In this document: positions 27,772 through 35,952 of the stretch, piece after piece
Position numbering within the stretch: position 1 is the stretch's first letter
Layout: each line of letters opens with the position of its first letter
Source of the DNA: SHZL01 sp963708905
GTDB lineage: Bacteria > Pseudomonadota > Gammaproteobacteria > Xanthomonadales > SZUA-36
Reading direction: 5' to 3'
DNA length: 64,000 bases
NCBI GenBank assembly: GCA_963708905.1
Contig: CAVPUV010000065.1
Span: 13,989-77,988 of the forward strand
Notes under the pieces: generated by a model
Told to the model about the DNA's origin: nothing
Databases searched by the model: none
What the model saw: the letters and a program-made list of their open reading frames with translations, nothing else
Position numbers and translations under genes: made by a program

Positions 27772-29106
27772 GTGGATGCTTATTTAGCAAAAAAAGCGCA
27801 AGTCAGCGAACAGATAAAAGGCATCGATGGGAACGGCCTGGGCATTCAGAAAGATACTTCGAACCTCTTTCGCAACCGAACAGATGCAACCAAACCCAGA
27901 ATCGATGTACGCCACTTCAATAAAGTACTCCAGGTGAACTCACAGCAAGGGTGGGTCGAAGTGGAAGGCATGACGTCATACGCTGACCTGGTCGATAAGA
28001 CGCTCAAGTCTGGAACCATGCCGTGTGTTGTTCCACAGCTGAAATCGATCACGATTGGTGGAGCGGTCTCAGGTCTTGGCATAGAGTCGTCTTCGTTCCG
28101 CCATGGACTGGTGCACGAAACCATCCTCGAAATGGATGTCTTGCTCGCATCGGGAGAGGTGGTGACCTGTTCGGCCAGCGGTGAACATCGTGATCTTTTC
28201 CACGGGCTGCCTAATTCATACGGAACCCTTGGTTATATCCTCAAGCTCAAAGCCAGGACCATGCCGGTCACGGGATATGTCCGTTTGCAGCATCACAAAT
28301 ACACCGAGCCATCCCACTTCTTTGCGGGCCTCGAAATGAAATGCAACTCAGACGCTGATTTTGTAGATGGCGTCATATTCGGACCTGCTGAGTTTTATGT
28401 GACCGAAGCACACCACGTTGCAACTGCCCCGGCAACCAGCGACTACACCTTGCAAAACATTTACTACCGCTCCATACAGAACAGGCAAGAGGATTTCCTG
28501 ACGACACACGACTATATTTGGCGCTGGGACACTGACTGGTTCTGGTGTTCAAGGAATTTTGCACTGCAAAACCCGCTGCTGCGACGGTTGGCCGGCCGCA
28601 GGCTACTGAACTCGGTGACGTACACCAGGATCATGCGTTGGAACAGCAAACATGACTTCATGAAGAAACTGAACAAAATACAGGGGCTGCACAGTGAGTC
28701 GGTCATTCAGGACATCTGCATCCCGATTCAGCATGCCGGGGAATACCTTCAATTCATGATCGATACGATCGGTATTTTTCCCATCTGGACCTGCCCGGCC
28801 CGTCATGTAAATACTTCAGTACCAACACCACTCTTTCCCATGAACGATGGCGTCCTGTACATTGACTTTGGCTTCTGGGATATCATCAAGGGACGAATCA
28901 AATATGAACCCGGTCACTTCAATAAACTCATTGAACAAAAGACGCAAGAGCTGAAAGGGGCAAAGTCGCTGTACTCGGAATCATACTACGATCGCGATCA
29001 ATTCTGGTCCATTTACAATCAACAGCAATACCGGGCATTGAAACAGAAGTATGACCCGAAAGGGCAGTTTAAAGACTTATATGAGAAATGTGTCCTTGGC
29101 GCCTGA
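27772..29106 (+). CDS. DWARF1-like FAD-binding oxidase
   Basis: A 444-residue FAD-linked oxidase resembling plant DWARF1/delta24-sterol reductase and bacterial relatives. KDTSNLFR and VEVEGMTSYADLV lead into the FAD-binding segment VVPQLKSITIGGAVSGLGIE with FRHGLVHETILEMDVLL; WRWDTDWFWCSRNF and YIDFGFWD are family hallmarks. Bacterial members include the reductase partner of a Cfa-type methylase in 10-methyl fatty acid synthesis. Here cfa lies directly downstream, convergent. Start is GTG 27772; no strong ribosome site is seen. Actual substrate unknown. Confidence 0.8.
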   Translation: MDAYLAKKAQVSEQIKGIDGNGLGIQKDTSNLFRNRTDATKPRIDVRHFNKVLQVNSQQGWVEVEGMTSYADLVDKTLKSGTMPCVVPQLKSITIGGAVSGLGIESSSFRHGLVHETILEMDVLLASGEVVTCSASGEHRDLFHGLPNSYGTLGYILKLKARTMPVTGYVRLQHHKYTEPSHFFAGLEMKCNSDADFVDGVIFGPAEFYVTEAHHVATAPATSDYTLQNIYYRSIQNRQEDFLTTHDYIWRWDTDWFWCSRNFALQNPLLRRLAGRRLLNSVTYTRIMRWNSKHDFMKKLNKIQGLHSESVIQDICIPIQHAGEYLQFMIDTIGIFPIWTCPARHVNTSVPTPLFPMNDGVLYIDFGFWDIIKGRIKYEPGHFNKLIEQKTQELKGAKSLYSESYYDRDQFWSIYNQQQYRALKQKYDPKGQFKDLYEKCVLGA

Positions 29107-29127
29107 ACCCTTCACCTCGCCGCACCT

Positions 29128-30291
29128 TTACCTCACCGCATCATAACCCCCCGGGACGCCCCCCTTCGACAGCACCAGCTGCCACAGTTGAATGGCCCGT
29201 GCCTCGAAAGCGCCGGCGCATGAGAGCAGATAGTAGCGCCACATACGGCGGAATCGTTCATCATAGGAATCATCAGGAAGCCGGTCCCAGGCGGCTGCCG
29301 AATTATCATTCCACGCGTGCAGCGTCCTGGCGTAGTAGTATCCGAAGTTATGCCAGTCTTCGATTACAAATACTTGCTCGGCTGCCTGGGCAATCTCCAC
29401 TGCAGAAGGCAGGATGGAGTTGGGGAAAATGTACTTTTCAATCCATCGATCCGTGATCTTCCCTGTTATCTCGGATCCAATGGTATGCAGGAGCATCATG
29501 CCGTCGTCCTTGAGGCAGCGCGAAATTTGCTCGAGGTATGAGCGGTAGTTCTTCGTTCCAATGTGTTCCATGATGCCGATGGAAGCGACACGATCGAAAT
29601 TCGCCTCGCGGACATCTCGATAATCCTTGACTTCAATCGTTACCGGCAGACCTTTGCAGAATTCTTTTGCATAGGCTGCCTGCTGTTTGGAGAGCGTTAC
29701 ACCGTACACTTCAACGCCGTAGTTCTCCGCGGCAAATTTAGCGAAACCACCAAAGCCACAACCGGTATCGAGAACGCGCATGCCCTTTTCCAGCCGGAGC
29801 TTCCGGCAAATGAGCTCGAGCTTTTTTCTCTGTGCGGCAGCAAGATTGTCAACGTCTTTCCAGTAGGCGCAGGTATATTGCATGTAGGGGTCGAGCACCG
29901 CTTCATAGAGATCATTGCCGAGATCGTAGTGCTGTTTTGCAACTTTCCACGAGCGACGCCGGGTCTGCATGTTACAGATGCTTTCTTTGATGTACGGGAA
30001 AATGAGCGACAGGGGCTGTACTTTTTTGCCAATACCCGTTCGCGTCACCCGCTCAAACAAACCTGCCAAGTCCTCACAGTCCCACCATCCGTCCATGTAG
30101 GACTCTCCAAATCCCAGTGACCCCTTGGTCAGGATGCGGGCATAGAGCGCCGGGTTATGCACTTGTATGTCCCATGAATTCCCGCCATTTGCTTGAATTC
30201 CCGCTTCAGCCAGTAGTGCGTGTATGGTTTTTTCTGCAGTTTTCATTTGGGAGTTTAAATTGCGTGAGAGAAGGAAAATATTTCTTTGCAT
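29128..30291 (-). CDS. cfa: Cyclopropane-fatty-acyl-phospholipid synthase
   Basis: A 387-residue SAM-dependent enzyme adding a methylene across phospholipid acyl double bonds. It aligns along its length with E. coli Cfa (382 residues): GSLGFGESYMDGWWDCEDL, KQHYDLGNDLYEAVLDPYMQ, YTCAYWKDVDNL, the SAM loop LDTGCGFGGFAKFAA, HTIGSEITG and EDWHNFGYYYARTL. ATG 30291 gives the E. coli-like N-terminal length; the ATG at 30246 would shorten it by 15 residues. It faces the FAD oxidase gene tail-to-tail, 21 bases apart. Confidence 0.93.
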   Translation of the reverse strand: MQRNIFLLSRNLNSQMKTAEKTIHALLAEAGIQANGGNSWDIQVHNPALYARILTKGSLGFGESYMDGWWDCEDLAGLFERVTRTGIGKKVQPLSLIFPYIKESICNMQTRRRSWKVAKQHYDLGNDLYEAVLDPYMQYTCAYWKDVDNLAAAQRKKLELICRKLRLEKGMRVLDTGCGFGGFAKFAAENYGVEVYGVTLSKQQAAYAKEFCKGLPVTIEVKDYRDVREANFDRVASIGIMEHIGTKNYRSYLEQISRCLKDDGMMLLHTIGSEITGKITDRWIEKYIFPNSILPSAVEIAQAAEQVFVIEDWHNFGYYYARTLHAWNDNSAAAWDRLPDDSYDERFRRMWRYYLLSCAGAFEARAIQLWQLVLSKGGVPGGYDAVR

Positions 30292-30682
30292 TATGACGGC
30301 ATCCTCGCCGCCCAGTCCATCTATCGTCGGGCAACCATTGACGGTGTAAAGGTGCTGCGTATCAAAGTGGTCCCGGAGCAGGAGACGACCCTCGGACTGC
30401 CGTCGCTGCCTCCAGGCCTGATCTGGGACCGGGACAAAGCCAGGTGGCGATCCGCGGTGTTTCCGCGGGACAGATCGTCCGCGACCAGCCCGGCGTCAAG
30501 GAGCAGGTTGGTGTTTATCTTGATGAGTCAGTCATCTCGCTGTCCCTGTTGACGAGTTTCAGGGCGCGTTTGAAGTCAACGTGAATACGCTCACCGATGG
30601 CGAACTCGGCGGCCTCGCAAAAGGCATGGCGGCCGTGCGCGTCTGGGTTTTCGAACCAACCAGCCGCGAACTTTTGGCTTGA
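30286..30682 (+). pseudogene. Decayed unrecognised gene, two frameshifts
   Basis: Three successive reading frames give one continuous protein-like sequence: 30286 to about 30435 (YRRATIDGVKVLRIKVVPEQ), about 30432 to 30552 (QIVRDQPGVKEQVGVYLDES) and 30551 to 30682 (FQGAFEVNVNTLTDGELGGL, stop after SRELLA). Each switch is a single-base phase change, so it looks like a worn gene of about 130 codons or the tail of a longer one. I do not recognise the family. Its first bases overlap the cfa start on the other strand, so the original start is probably lost. Confidence 0.5.
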
Positions 30683-30717
30683 CCTATCGCATGCGATTTT
30701 AAAGTTCAGATGGCGGC

Positions 30718-31320
30718 TTACTCCGCCACGGTCGGTCCGCTGATGATCTTCCAGCTGCCGTCCGCCTGGAGGCAGGCCATGCCGTAAGCCGGCACTACCT
30801 GGTCGCCGACGGTGATCTCGGTCTGATATTCGCGAGTCTGCTGACAGGTGGGTGTGGCTGGTGCGATGCCAGCCGGCTGAGGTGGTGCGCCATACGTATG
30901 CGGTACGATGACGGTAGCTGGTTGCGGATAGTAACTCGGCCCCAGGTAGAGGGGCGCCGAGAAGAACAGGTCAAAAGACGAGCCATGGCCGCCATGATGA
31001 CCGCCGCTATAGCCATAGCCAATCCCCCAGCCATAGCCATAGTCGTAGCCATAGCCGGGACCATAGCCATAGCCGGGACCATAGCCATAGCCGAGACTGT
31101 AATAACTATAACCACGCCGGTAGCCCGGCCTGTAGCCATAGCCGGGACCGTAGCCATGTCGGTAACCCGATCTGTAGCCGTGACCCGAACCGTGCCGGCC
31201 GCCATGACCGCCGTACTGTCTGTGCCCATTGTAGCCGTCGGCCTGTGACGGCGAAACGCCTGCGCCAAACCCGGCGATCAGGCAAGATGTGATCAGAATG
31301 ATGTGCCAATAAGGTCTCAT
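30718..31320 (-). CDS. Exported Gly/Tyr-rich repeat protein
   Basis: A 200-residue protein with a signal peptide (MRPYWHIILITSCLIAGFGA) followed by a low-complexity region, about residues 30-115, built of Gly-Tyr-Gly-Pro-Gly-Tyr units and His/Gly runs; in DNA this is an 18-base tandem period around 31030-31100. The C-terminal 60 residues are ordered-looking with two cysteines (PTCQQTREYQTEITVGDQVV and MACLQADGSWKII), typical of surface-antigen-like tails. GGAG lies 7 bases before ATG 31320. Function unknown. Confidence 0.75.
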   Translation of the reverse strand: MRPYWHIILITSCLIAGFGAGVSPSQADGYNGHRQYGGHGGRHGSGHGYRSGYRHGYGPGYGYRPGYRRGYSYYSLGYGYGPGYGYGPGYGYDYGYGWGIGYGYSGGHHGGHGSSFDLFFSAPLYLGPSYYPQPATVIVPHTYGAPPQPAGIAPATPTCQQTREYQTEITVGDQVVPAYGMACLQADGSWKIISGPTVAE

Positions 31321-31628
31321 GTTCAGGCTCCTCGCTTGCTGCCACGGCGCGCCGCCCGGCCGGCTCACGACGCGAATCACGCCGCGGAATCTGGCGACCG
31401 CGACTGCGCCACGGAAGGTATCCTAAACCTTCGACACCGCCCTCCGCACCCGGTTCAGCGGTGCGGTCATGTTCGCCCGGATTCTCAGAACCAGGGTTAA
31501 CACCGCGCTCGGGAACTCCGGATGGAGAGACGGATGACCGTTCCAGCGCGCCTTTTCCAGAAACAATTCTTATTGATCCTGCGATAGTGAAAGTTTAGCA
31601 TCTCTCCAGTTGTCTGGGGTCACACAGG
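31321..31628. other. Divergent intergenic region
   Basis: The 308 bases between the Gly/Tyr-rich protein and the methyltransferase contain a small stem CCGCACC/GGTGCGG near 31448-31467 and an A/T-rich stretch near 31560-31605 that could carry the rightward promoter. Nothing coding is seen. Confidence 0.45.
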
Positions 31629-32330
31629 GTGAGCGCCATTTTGGACTCTTTTATCGCAAAGCTTCAGCAAAACCAATATATCGAATCCGTTTGCCATGTC
31701 TTTGGATTTCAGCGCGAGTACTGGCGTAACCGGAAGCAAACCGGGTCGGTCAAAGCGAGCAGTCCGGGTTTGGCACGAGCCATAGTGGAACCGTACTGGG
31801 ATCAGTCTTACGACCAGGATGTTTTGGAGATCGGCTCAGGCACGGGCATCATCAGCGAGAAGATTTTTCGCTGCATGCAACCAGACGACAGGCTGACAAT
31901 TGTTGAAATAAACCCCAATTTTTTGGCCACGACGCGCAGAAAATTGGTGCAACGTTTCGGCGTTGATGCGATCACTGACAGCGTGTCTCTTATTAATGAA
32001 GATTTTCTGCAGAATCAGATGCCGGCGGACAGGTTTTCCCGCGTGTGTTGCAGTCTCCCGTTCAATAATTTTGAACCGCAAATTATTCGTGAAATATTTC
32101 AAGAGATTTTTCGTGTCTGTCAACCGGGGGGAATCATCGTCTTTTACGAGTACATACTGCTGCGTCGCATGCGCTATTGGTTGAGCCTGGGAACGCGTCA
32201 AAATCTCAAAAAGATTGAGGCTGTGCTGACCGATCAAATTCGGCGACACGGTATCGAAGAGATCCCCATATACACCAATTTCCCTCCCGCCATGGTCTAC
32301 ATACTGCGCAAAACAGAATACACAGAATAG
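31629..32330 (+). CDS. Phospholipid N-methyltransferase-like protein
   Basis: A 233-residue class I SAM methyltransferase. The SAM loop is VLEIGSGTGIISEKI, the acidic loop TIVEINPNFLATTRRK, and the later block SRVCCSLPFNNFEPQIIREI matches the PmtA-type SLPFN motif of phosphatidylethanolamine N-methyltransferases. That would make phosphatidylcholine precursors in the inner membrane; rRNA adenine dimethylases share the fold and are the alternative. GTG 31629 has no strong ribosome site. Confidence 0.65.
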   Translation: MSAILDSFIAKLQQNQYIESVCHVFGFQREYWRNRKQTGSVKASSPGLARAIVEPYWDQSYDQDVLEIGSGTGIISEKIFRCMQPDDRLTIVEINPNFLATTRRKLVQRFGVDAITDSVSLINEDFLQNQMPADRFSRVCCSLPFNNFEPQIIREIFQEIFRVCQPGGIIVFYEYILLRRMRYWLSLGTRQNLKKIEAVLTDQIRRHGIEEIPIYTNFPPAMVYILRKTEYTE

Positions 32331-32366
32331 CCACCCGAGTTTCAGGCACTGCGATTGCGACCATCT

Positions 32367-34193
32367 TTAAACCGTAATTGGCCACAAAAGGTAGATGGCG
32401 GTACTGGTGACCACCATCAGCAGCAGGTTCAAGGGCCCACCCACCTTGATGAAATCAGTGAACTTGTACAGGCCGGTACCGTAAATCATGGTATTGGTCT
32501 GGTAGCCCACCGGCGAAAGGAAGCTGGTGGAGGCAGCAAACATGACGACCAGCACCAGCGGGAGAATGGCCAGGTTCAATAACCCGGCCAATGAGATCGC
32601 AACCGGTGCCATGATCACCACCGAAGCGTTGTTACTGATCAGTTCGGTTATCAGTGTCGTGACGGTGTACAGCGCCATGAGGATCAGTAGCGGGTGCCAG
32701 TCGGTTGCGTAGACGGCAAACAGGCCGGCCAGCCAGCCGGCGGCGCCCGACTTGGTCATTGCGATGCCGAGCGGGATCACTCCGGCCAGCAGGAAAATCA
32801 CATTCCACGACACGCCTGAGTACATATCCTCCTTGGTCAGGCAGCCGGTGGCTACCATGGCCAGGACGCCCAGCAGCGCGGTCACCACAATGGGCAGTGG
32901 CGTCAGGACGGCGCCGAGCACCACACTGGCCACGATGCCACCGCTCAGCCACATGCGCCGCGCTTCGAATTCATCCTCGAAGACCTCCAGCACGACCACG
33001 TCCGGATGCTTGCGCAGTCCTTCCAGGGCCGAGCGGGAAATCTCTAGCAGCACGATCTCGCCCACCCGCAGCACCTCGTCGGCCAGCCGGCGGGCCCGCA
33101 CCTGTTTGACTTCCAGCCCGATCGGCCGGGCCTGGTAAAGCTGCCAGAAATCCACCTCGCGCGCATTGCGATGGTGAAACACCCGGTCATTGCGCAACAG
33201 TATCCGCACCAGGTGGCCGCCCTTGCGCACGCGCCGGGATTCAGCGAATTCCGACAGCACATCCACATCGCCGGATTTGATCAGATCCATGATCTGGCGC
33301 AGGTTGCCGCGCACCTGAATGACGTCGCCCTGCAGCAGTTCAGTCGTGGCCGCATGCTTGATGCGCAACTGGGTGCCGCGAATGAATTTCAGCACCTGGG
33401 TCGCTGTCTTGATTTCGAATCCGGCCGCATCGAGAGACTGGCCGATCAGGCCACTGGCTTGCGGAATACCCAACTCCACGACAAAGCGTTCATCATCTTC
33501 CGAAGGCCGTTTCGATGCATCCTGCCGCGGCATCAGCCAGCGTCCCAGGGTCAGGAAGTACACCAGCCCGGTGGCCCACACAATCAGACCCAGGTGGGTA
33601 AACTCGAACATGCCCATCTCGCGCCCGAATGCCGGCGTGTCAGCGATAATAGCAGAGGCCAAAATGTTGGTGGATGTGCCAATCAGCGTCAGCGTGCCGC
33701 CGAGCATCGCGAAGAAACTCACCGGCAGCAGCATGCGCGAGGCCAGGGAACCCGACCGACTGGCCATGTCGAGTACCATTGGGATCGCAATGGCCACGGC
33801 AGCGGTATTGTTGATGAATCCGGAAACCAGTCCGATCAGTATCGCGATGACCAGGATCTGGCGTAACTCTGAGCCCGCCATCAGGGGGAACAGGCGCTTG
33901 CCCAGCGTATGTATCAGGCCGGAGCGCTGGATGCCCGCCGACAGAATGAACATGGCCAGCACGGTAACCGTGGCTGTGGAAGAGAGTCCCGACAGGCCTT
34001 CCGCCACCGTCGGAAATGCGGATTGCAAATCGATGCCCCGATCCAGCAACCACTGCGAATGAAACAGCAGGGGAATCGCGATAACGGTTATCAGGATCAG
34101 GATCGCGGTGATGTCGAGCGGAAACTTTTCGGTCGCGAACAGGTATAAGGCGATACCGATGATGACAAAGACCAGCGCTATTTCGACGGTCAC
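32367..34193 (-). CDS. SLC13-type anion symporter with TrkA-C domains
   Basis: A 608-residue carrier of the divalent anion:sodium symporter group. Membrane halves are separated by a soluble insert (about 215-400) with two TrkA-C-like domains (GLIGQSLDAAGFEIKTATQV and GLEVKQVRARRLADEVLRVG). Signature loops are GFINNTAAVAIAIPMV with GTSTNILAS in the first half and ELISNNASVVIMAPVA with SPVGYQTNTMIY in the second, placing it with the YbiR/SdcS-like permeases for sulfate, dicarboxylate or similar. Substrate not predictable. It stands alone. Confidence 0.85.
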   Translation of the reverse strand: MTVEIALVFVIIGIALYLFATEKFPLDITAILILITVIAIPLLFHSQWLLDRGIDLQSAFPTVAEGLSGLSSTATVTVLAMFILSAGIQRSGLIHTLGKRLFPLMAGSELRQILVIAILIGLVSGFINNTAAVAIAIPMVLDMASRSGSLASRMLLPVSFFAMLGGTLTLIGTSTNILASAIIADTPAFGREMGMFEFTHLGLIVWATGLVYFLTLGRWLMPRQDASKRPSEDDERFVVELGIPQASGLIGQSLDAAGFEIKTATQVLKFIRGTQLRIKHAATTELLQGDVIQVRGNLRQIMDLIKSGDVDVLSEFAESRRVRKGGHLVRILLRNDRVFHHRNAREVDFWQLYQARPIGLEVKQVRARRLADEVLRVGEIVLLEISRSALEGLRKHPDVVVLEVFEDEFEARRMWLSGGIVASVVLGAVLTPLPIVVTALLGVLAMVATGCLTKEDMYSGVSWNVIFLLAGVIPLGIAMTKSGAAGWLAGLFAVYATDWHPLLILMALYTVTTLITELISNNASVVIMAPVAISLAGLLNLAILPLVLVVMFAASTSFLSPVGYQTNTMIYGTGLYKFTDFIKVGGPLNLLLMVVTSTAIYLLWPITV

Positions 34194-34263
34194 CAGCGAC
34201 TCCTTTCAACAGCGGGCATCCAATGTCAGTGTAGCGAAAGGAAAAGGGGCAGGATACATTTTT

Positions 34264-34278
34264 AAGGAAACTCTGATC
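34264..34278. repeat. Half copy of the AAGGAAACTCTGA palindrome
   Basis: AAGGAAACTCTGATC matches the left arm of the palindrome at 8333-8363, but the right arm is not preserved. It lies upstream of the SLC13 gene. The rest of 34194-34453 shows no credible gene. Confidence 0.5.
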
Positions 34279-34453
34279 GATATCATTTCCGCGATGAACC
34301 GCCCCGACTTTACCGGAGACTTCAAAGATCTGGCCGCCGGGTCGGAGATCATGTCCGCAAACTGCACCGCCGGCTGCGCGTTCGCGGCATGCAGGCACCC
34401 CACGGCTTTGAGCTACACTATGCAACCAAGCCTGCACCCCCTGTCCAGTGTAT

Positions 34454-35841
34454 TCCAATCGAGGTTTGAGTCTGAGCGGGCCGGGTTTTAAGCATTTCAG
34501 GCCGCCGTTTTCGATCGGTTAAAAATAGTTTTGAAGAGCATGGCACGCGCATCATTCAAGCGCCGTGCTGCTTCATTATCACTGATTTCCCTGGCGTGTG
34601 CATCGAGCTGCTCGAACGTAACACCCGGCTTGAGATATCGCTTGGCCAAGGGCAGTGACTTGAGCTTCTCGTAAGGCGTCATCATCAGTTTGTAGGGATA
34701 GCGCTTGCGCTGACGGCCTTTGGCATCGGTGATGGTTTCGGCGAACAGGCATGGCCGGTGGAAGTTAATATAGGGATTGAGATGATCGCAGCAGAAGGCA
34801 TTCACCCGTGCGGCGAAGCATTGCGGGATATGACTGTAGCCCAGATGTTTGCGCACAATGGCGCCGTTCTTGGATTCGGCCTGGGCGTTGTCGTTGCTGT
34901 GCCGGGAGCGCGATTTTGTGTGTTCTTCGATGAGCAGCTTGTTGAGTAATTTCGCGACGCGTTGATTGATGTACTCGGAGCCGTTATCGCTGTGAAAGCC
35001 GTGAATGACGAAGGGAAAACTGAGCAGCAGCGCTTCGAGCACCGGCATCAGGAATGACTCGCTGATCTTCTCACAGGTGGCCACGCCTTCGTACTGGGTA
35101 ACGCAGTCCACGGCATTGATGTGATAGACGCCTTTGATGCCATCCAGATCGCCTTGGTGGACGCTGTCCACGCGCACATAGCCGGGTCGGTTATTGGGGG
35201 TTGGCGCGCGCCGCTCGCCGATCGGGAAGGTCACTGGTCGCGTCTTGGTCCAGACTTGGCGCTGGTGCTGATAGCTGCTGCGCTGACGCAGGTTGTACAG
35301 GTGCGCCACCGAGATCGTCGCCAAGCGCAAGTAACGGGCATCGCCGAAGATGCAATAGGCCCGTTCCATGAGTTTCTTGGTGGCCAAGCCCGATAGCGTG
35401 CCATGCAGGGTGTCGGTATGGGCGAGCAGGAGCACGTCAGCGCCGGTGTAGATGCGCGCAAAGCTGGTGCGTGATCCGCAGTAGCGCTTGAGCAGTGGGC
35501 GGCGCTCACAGCCGCGCTTAACCAGTCGGCTGAGCTGCTGGCGTGAATAGCCGCTGACGCGTTCCAGGAAGCGCAGCACCACCGCTTTGTCGGCGCGTTT
35601 CAAGCGGGCATAGCTGAAACGGCGCACGGTGCGAGCGATGAAGTCATACCGCTGGTCTGCCGTCACGGTAAAATCCATCGCCACCGTTCCGGCTAAAAAG
35701 ACCTGTAAATCGGCCAAGGTCCGCAGTTGTTCGTCGTTCATATTGATCACCATGCCGCGCATAATGATCGATCATGGCCACCTGTTCAGACTCAAACCCC
35801 GTTGGATTCACGCCCTCCGCTCAGACTCAAACCCCATTGGA
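34454..35841 (-). mobile_element. Insertion sequence with DDE integrase-type transposase
   Basis: About 1.39 kb. The left end (34454: TCCAATCGAGGTTTGAGTCT) and the right end (reverse complement from 35841: TCCAATGGGGTTTGAGTCTG) are near-perfect terminal inverted repeats of about 25 bases with one indel. A second copy of the right-end motif, TCAGACTCAAACCCCGTTGG, lies inside at 35786, 35 bases from the terminal one. The flanking bases do not show a clear target duplication. It carries one transposase gene. Family not assigned; the integrase core suggests the IS3/IS481 superfamily. Confidence 0.8.
34497..35762 (-). CDS. Transposase with integrase core
   Basis: A 421-residue transposase. The N-terminal half is a helical DNA-binding region (RFLERVSGYSRQQLSRLVKR); the integrase core (about 185-350) shows the DDE residues in VRVDSVHQGD, HGFHSDNGSEYIN and NAQAESKNG. 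Full length and apparently intact. Start may be ATG 35741 (MNDEQLRTLADLQ) rather than 35762, since the family begins there. Confidence 0.85.
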   Translation of the reverse strand: MRGMVINMNDEQLRTLADLQVFLAGTVAMDFTVTADQRYDFIARTVRRFSYARLKRADKAVVLRFLERVSGYSRQQLSRLVKRGCERRPLLKRYCGSRTSFARIYTGADVLLLAHTDTLHGTLSGLATKKLMERAYCIFGDARYLRLATISVAHLYNLRQRSSYQHQRQVWTKTRPVTFPIGERRAPTPNNRPGYVRVDSVHQGDLDGIKGVYHINAVDCVTQYEGVATCEKISESFLMPVLEALLLSFPFVIHGFHSDNGSEYINQRVAKLLNKLLIEEHTKSRSRHSNDNAQAESKNGAIVRKHLGYSHIPQCFAARVNAFCCDHLNPYINFHRPCLFAETITDAKGRQRKRYPYKLMMTPYEKLKSLPLAKRYLKPGVTFEQLDAHAREISDNEAARRLNDARAMLFKTIFNRSKTAA

Positions 35842-35952
35842 CAATGCTTGTCCTCCAATCTGGAGCTATTCAAGAGTATTCTTCCAGGGGTGGGCGACTT
35901 AAATTTCAGCGAATATGGCAATCACTACCAAGGAAATTGAGTCAGAAATAGC

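Noticed and set aside
30795..31268. Overlapping coding frames opposite and beside the Gly/Tyr-rich gene
   Set aside because: They are low-complexity shadows of the 18-base repeat in other frames.
31629..32330. rRNA adenine dimethylase
   Set aside because: Same fold, but SLPFN and the size fit PmtA-type enzymes better; kept as the alternative.
34293..34491. Small + strand gene before the insertion sequence
   Set aside because: Another frame here (ending near the element, KLHRRLRVRG) also looks protein-like, but neither has a ribosome site or recognisable family; possibly a remnant cut by the element.
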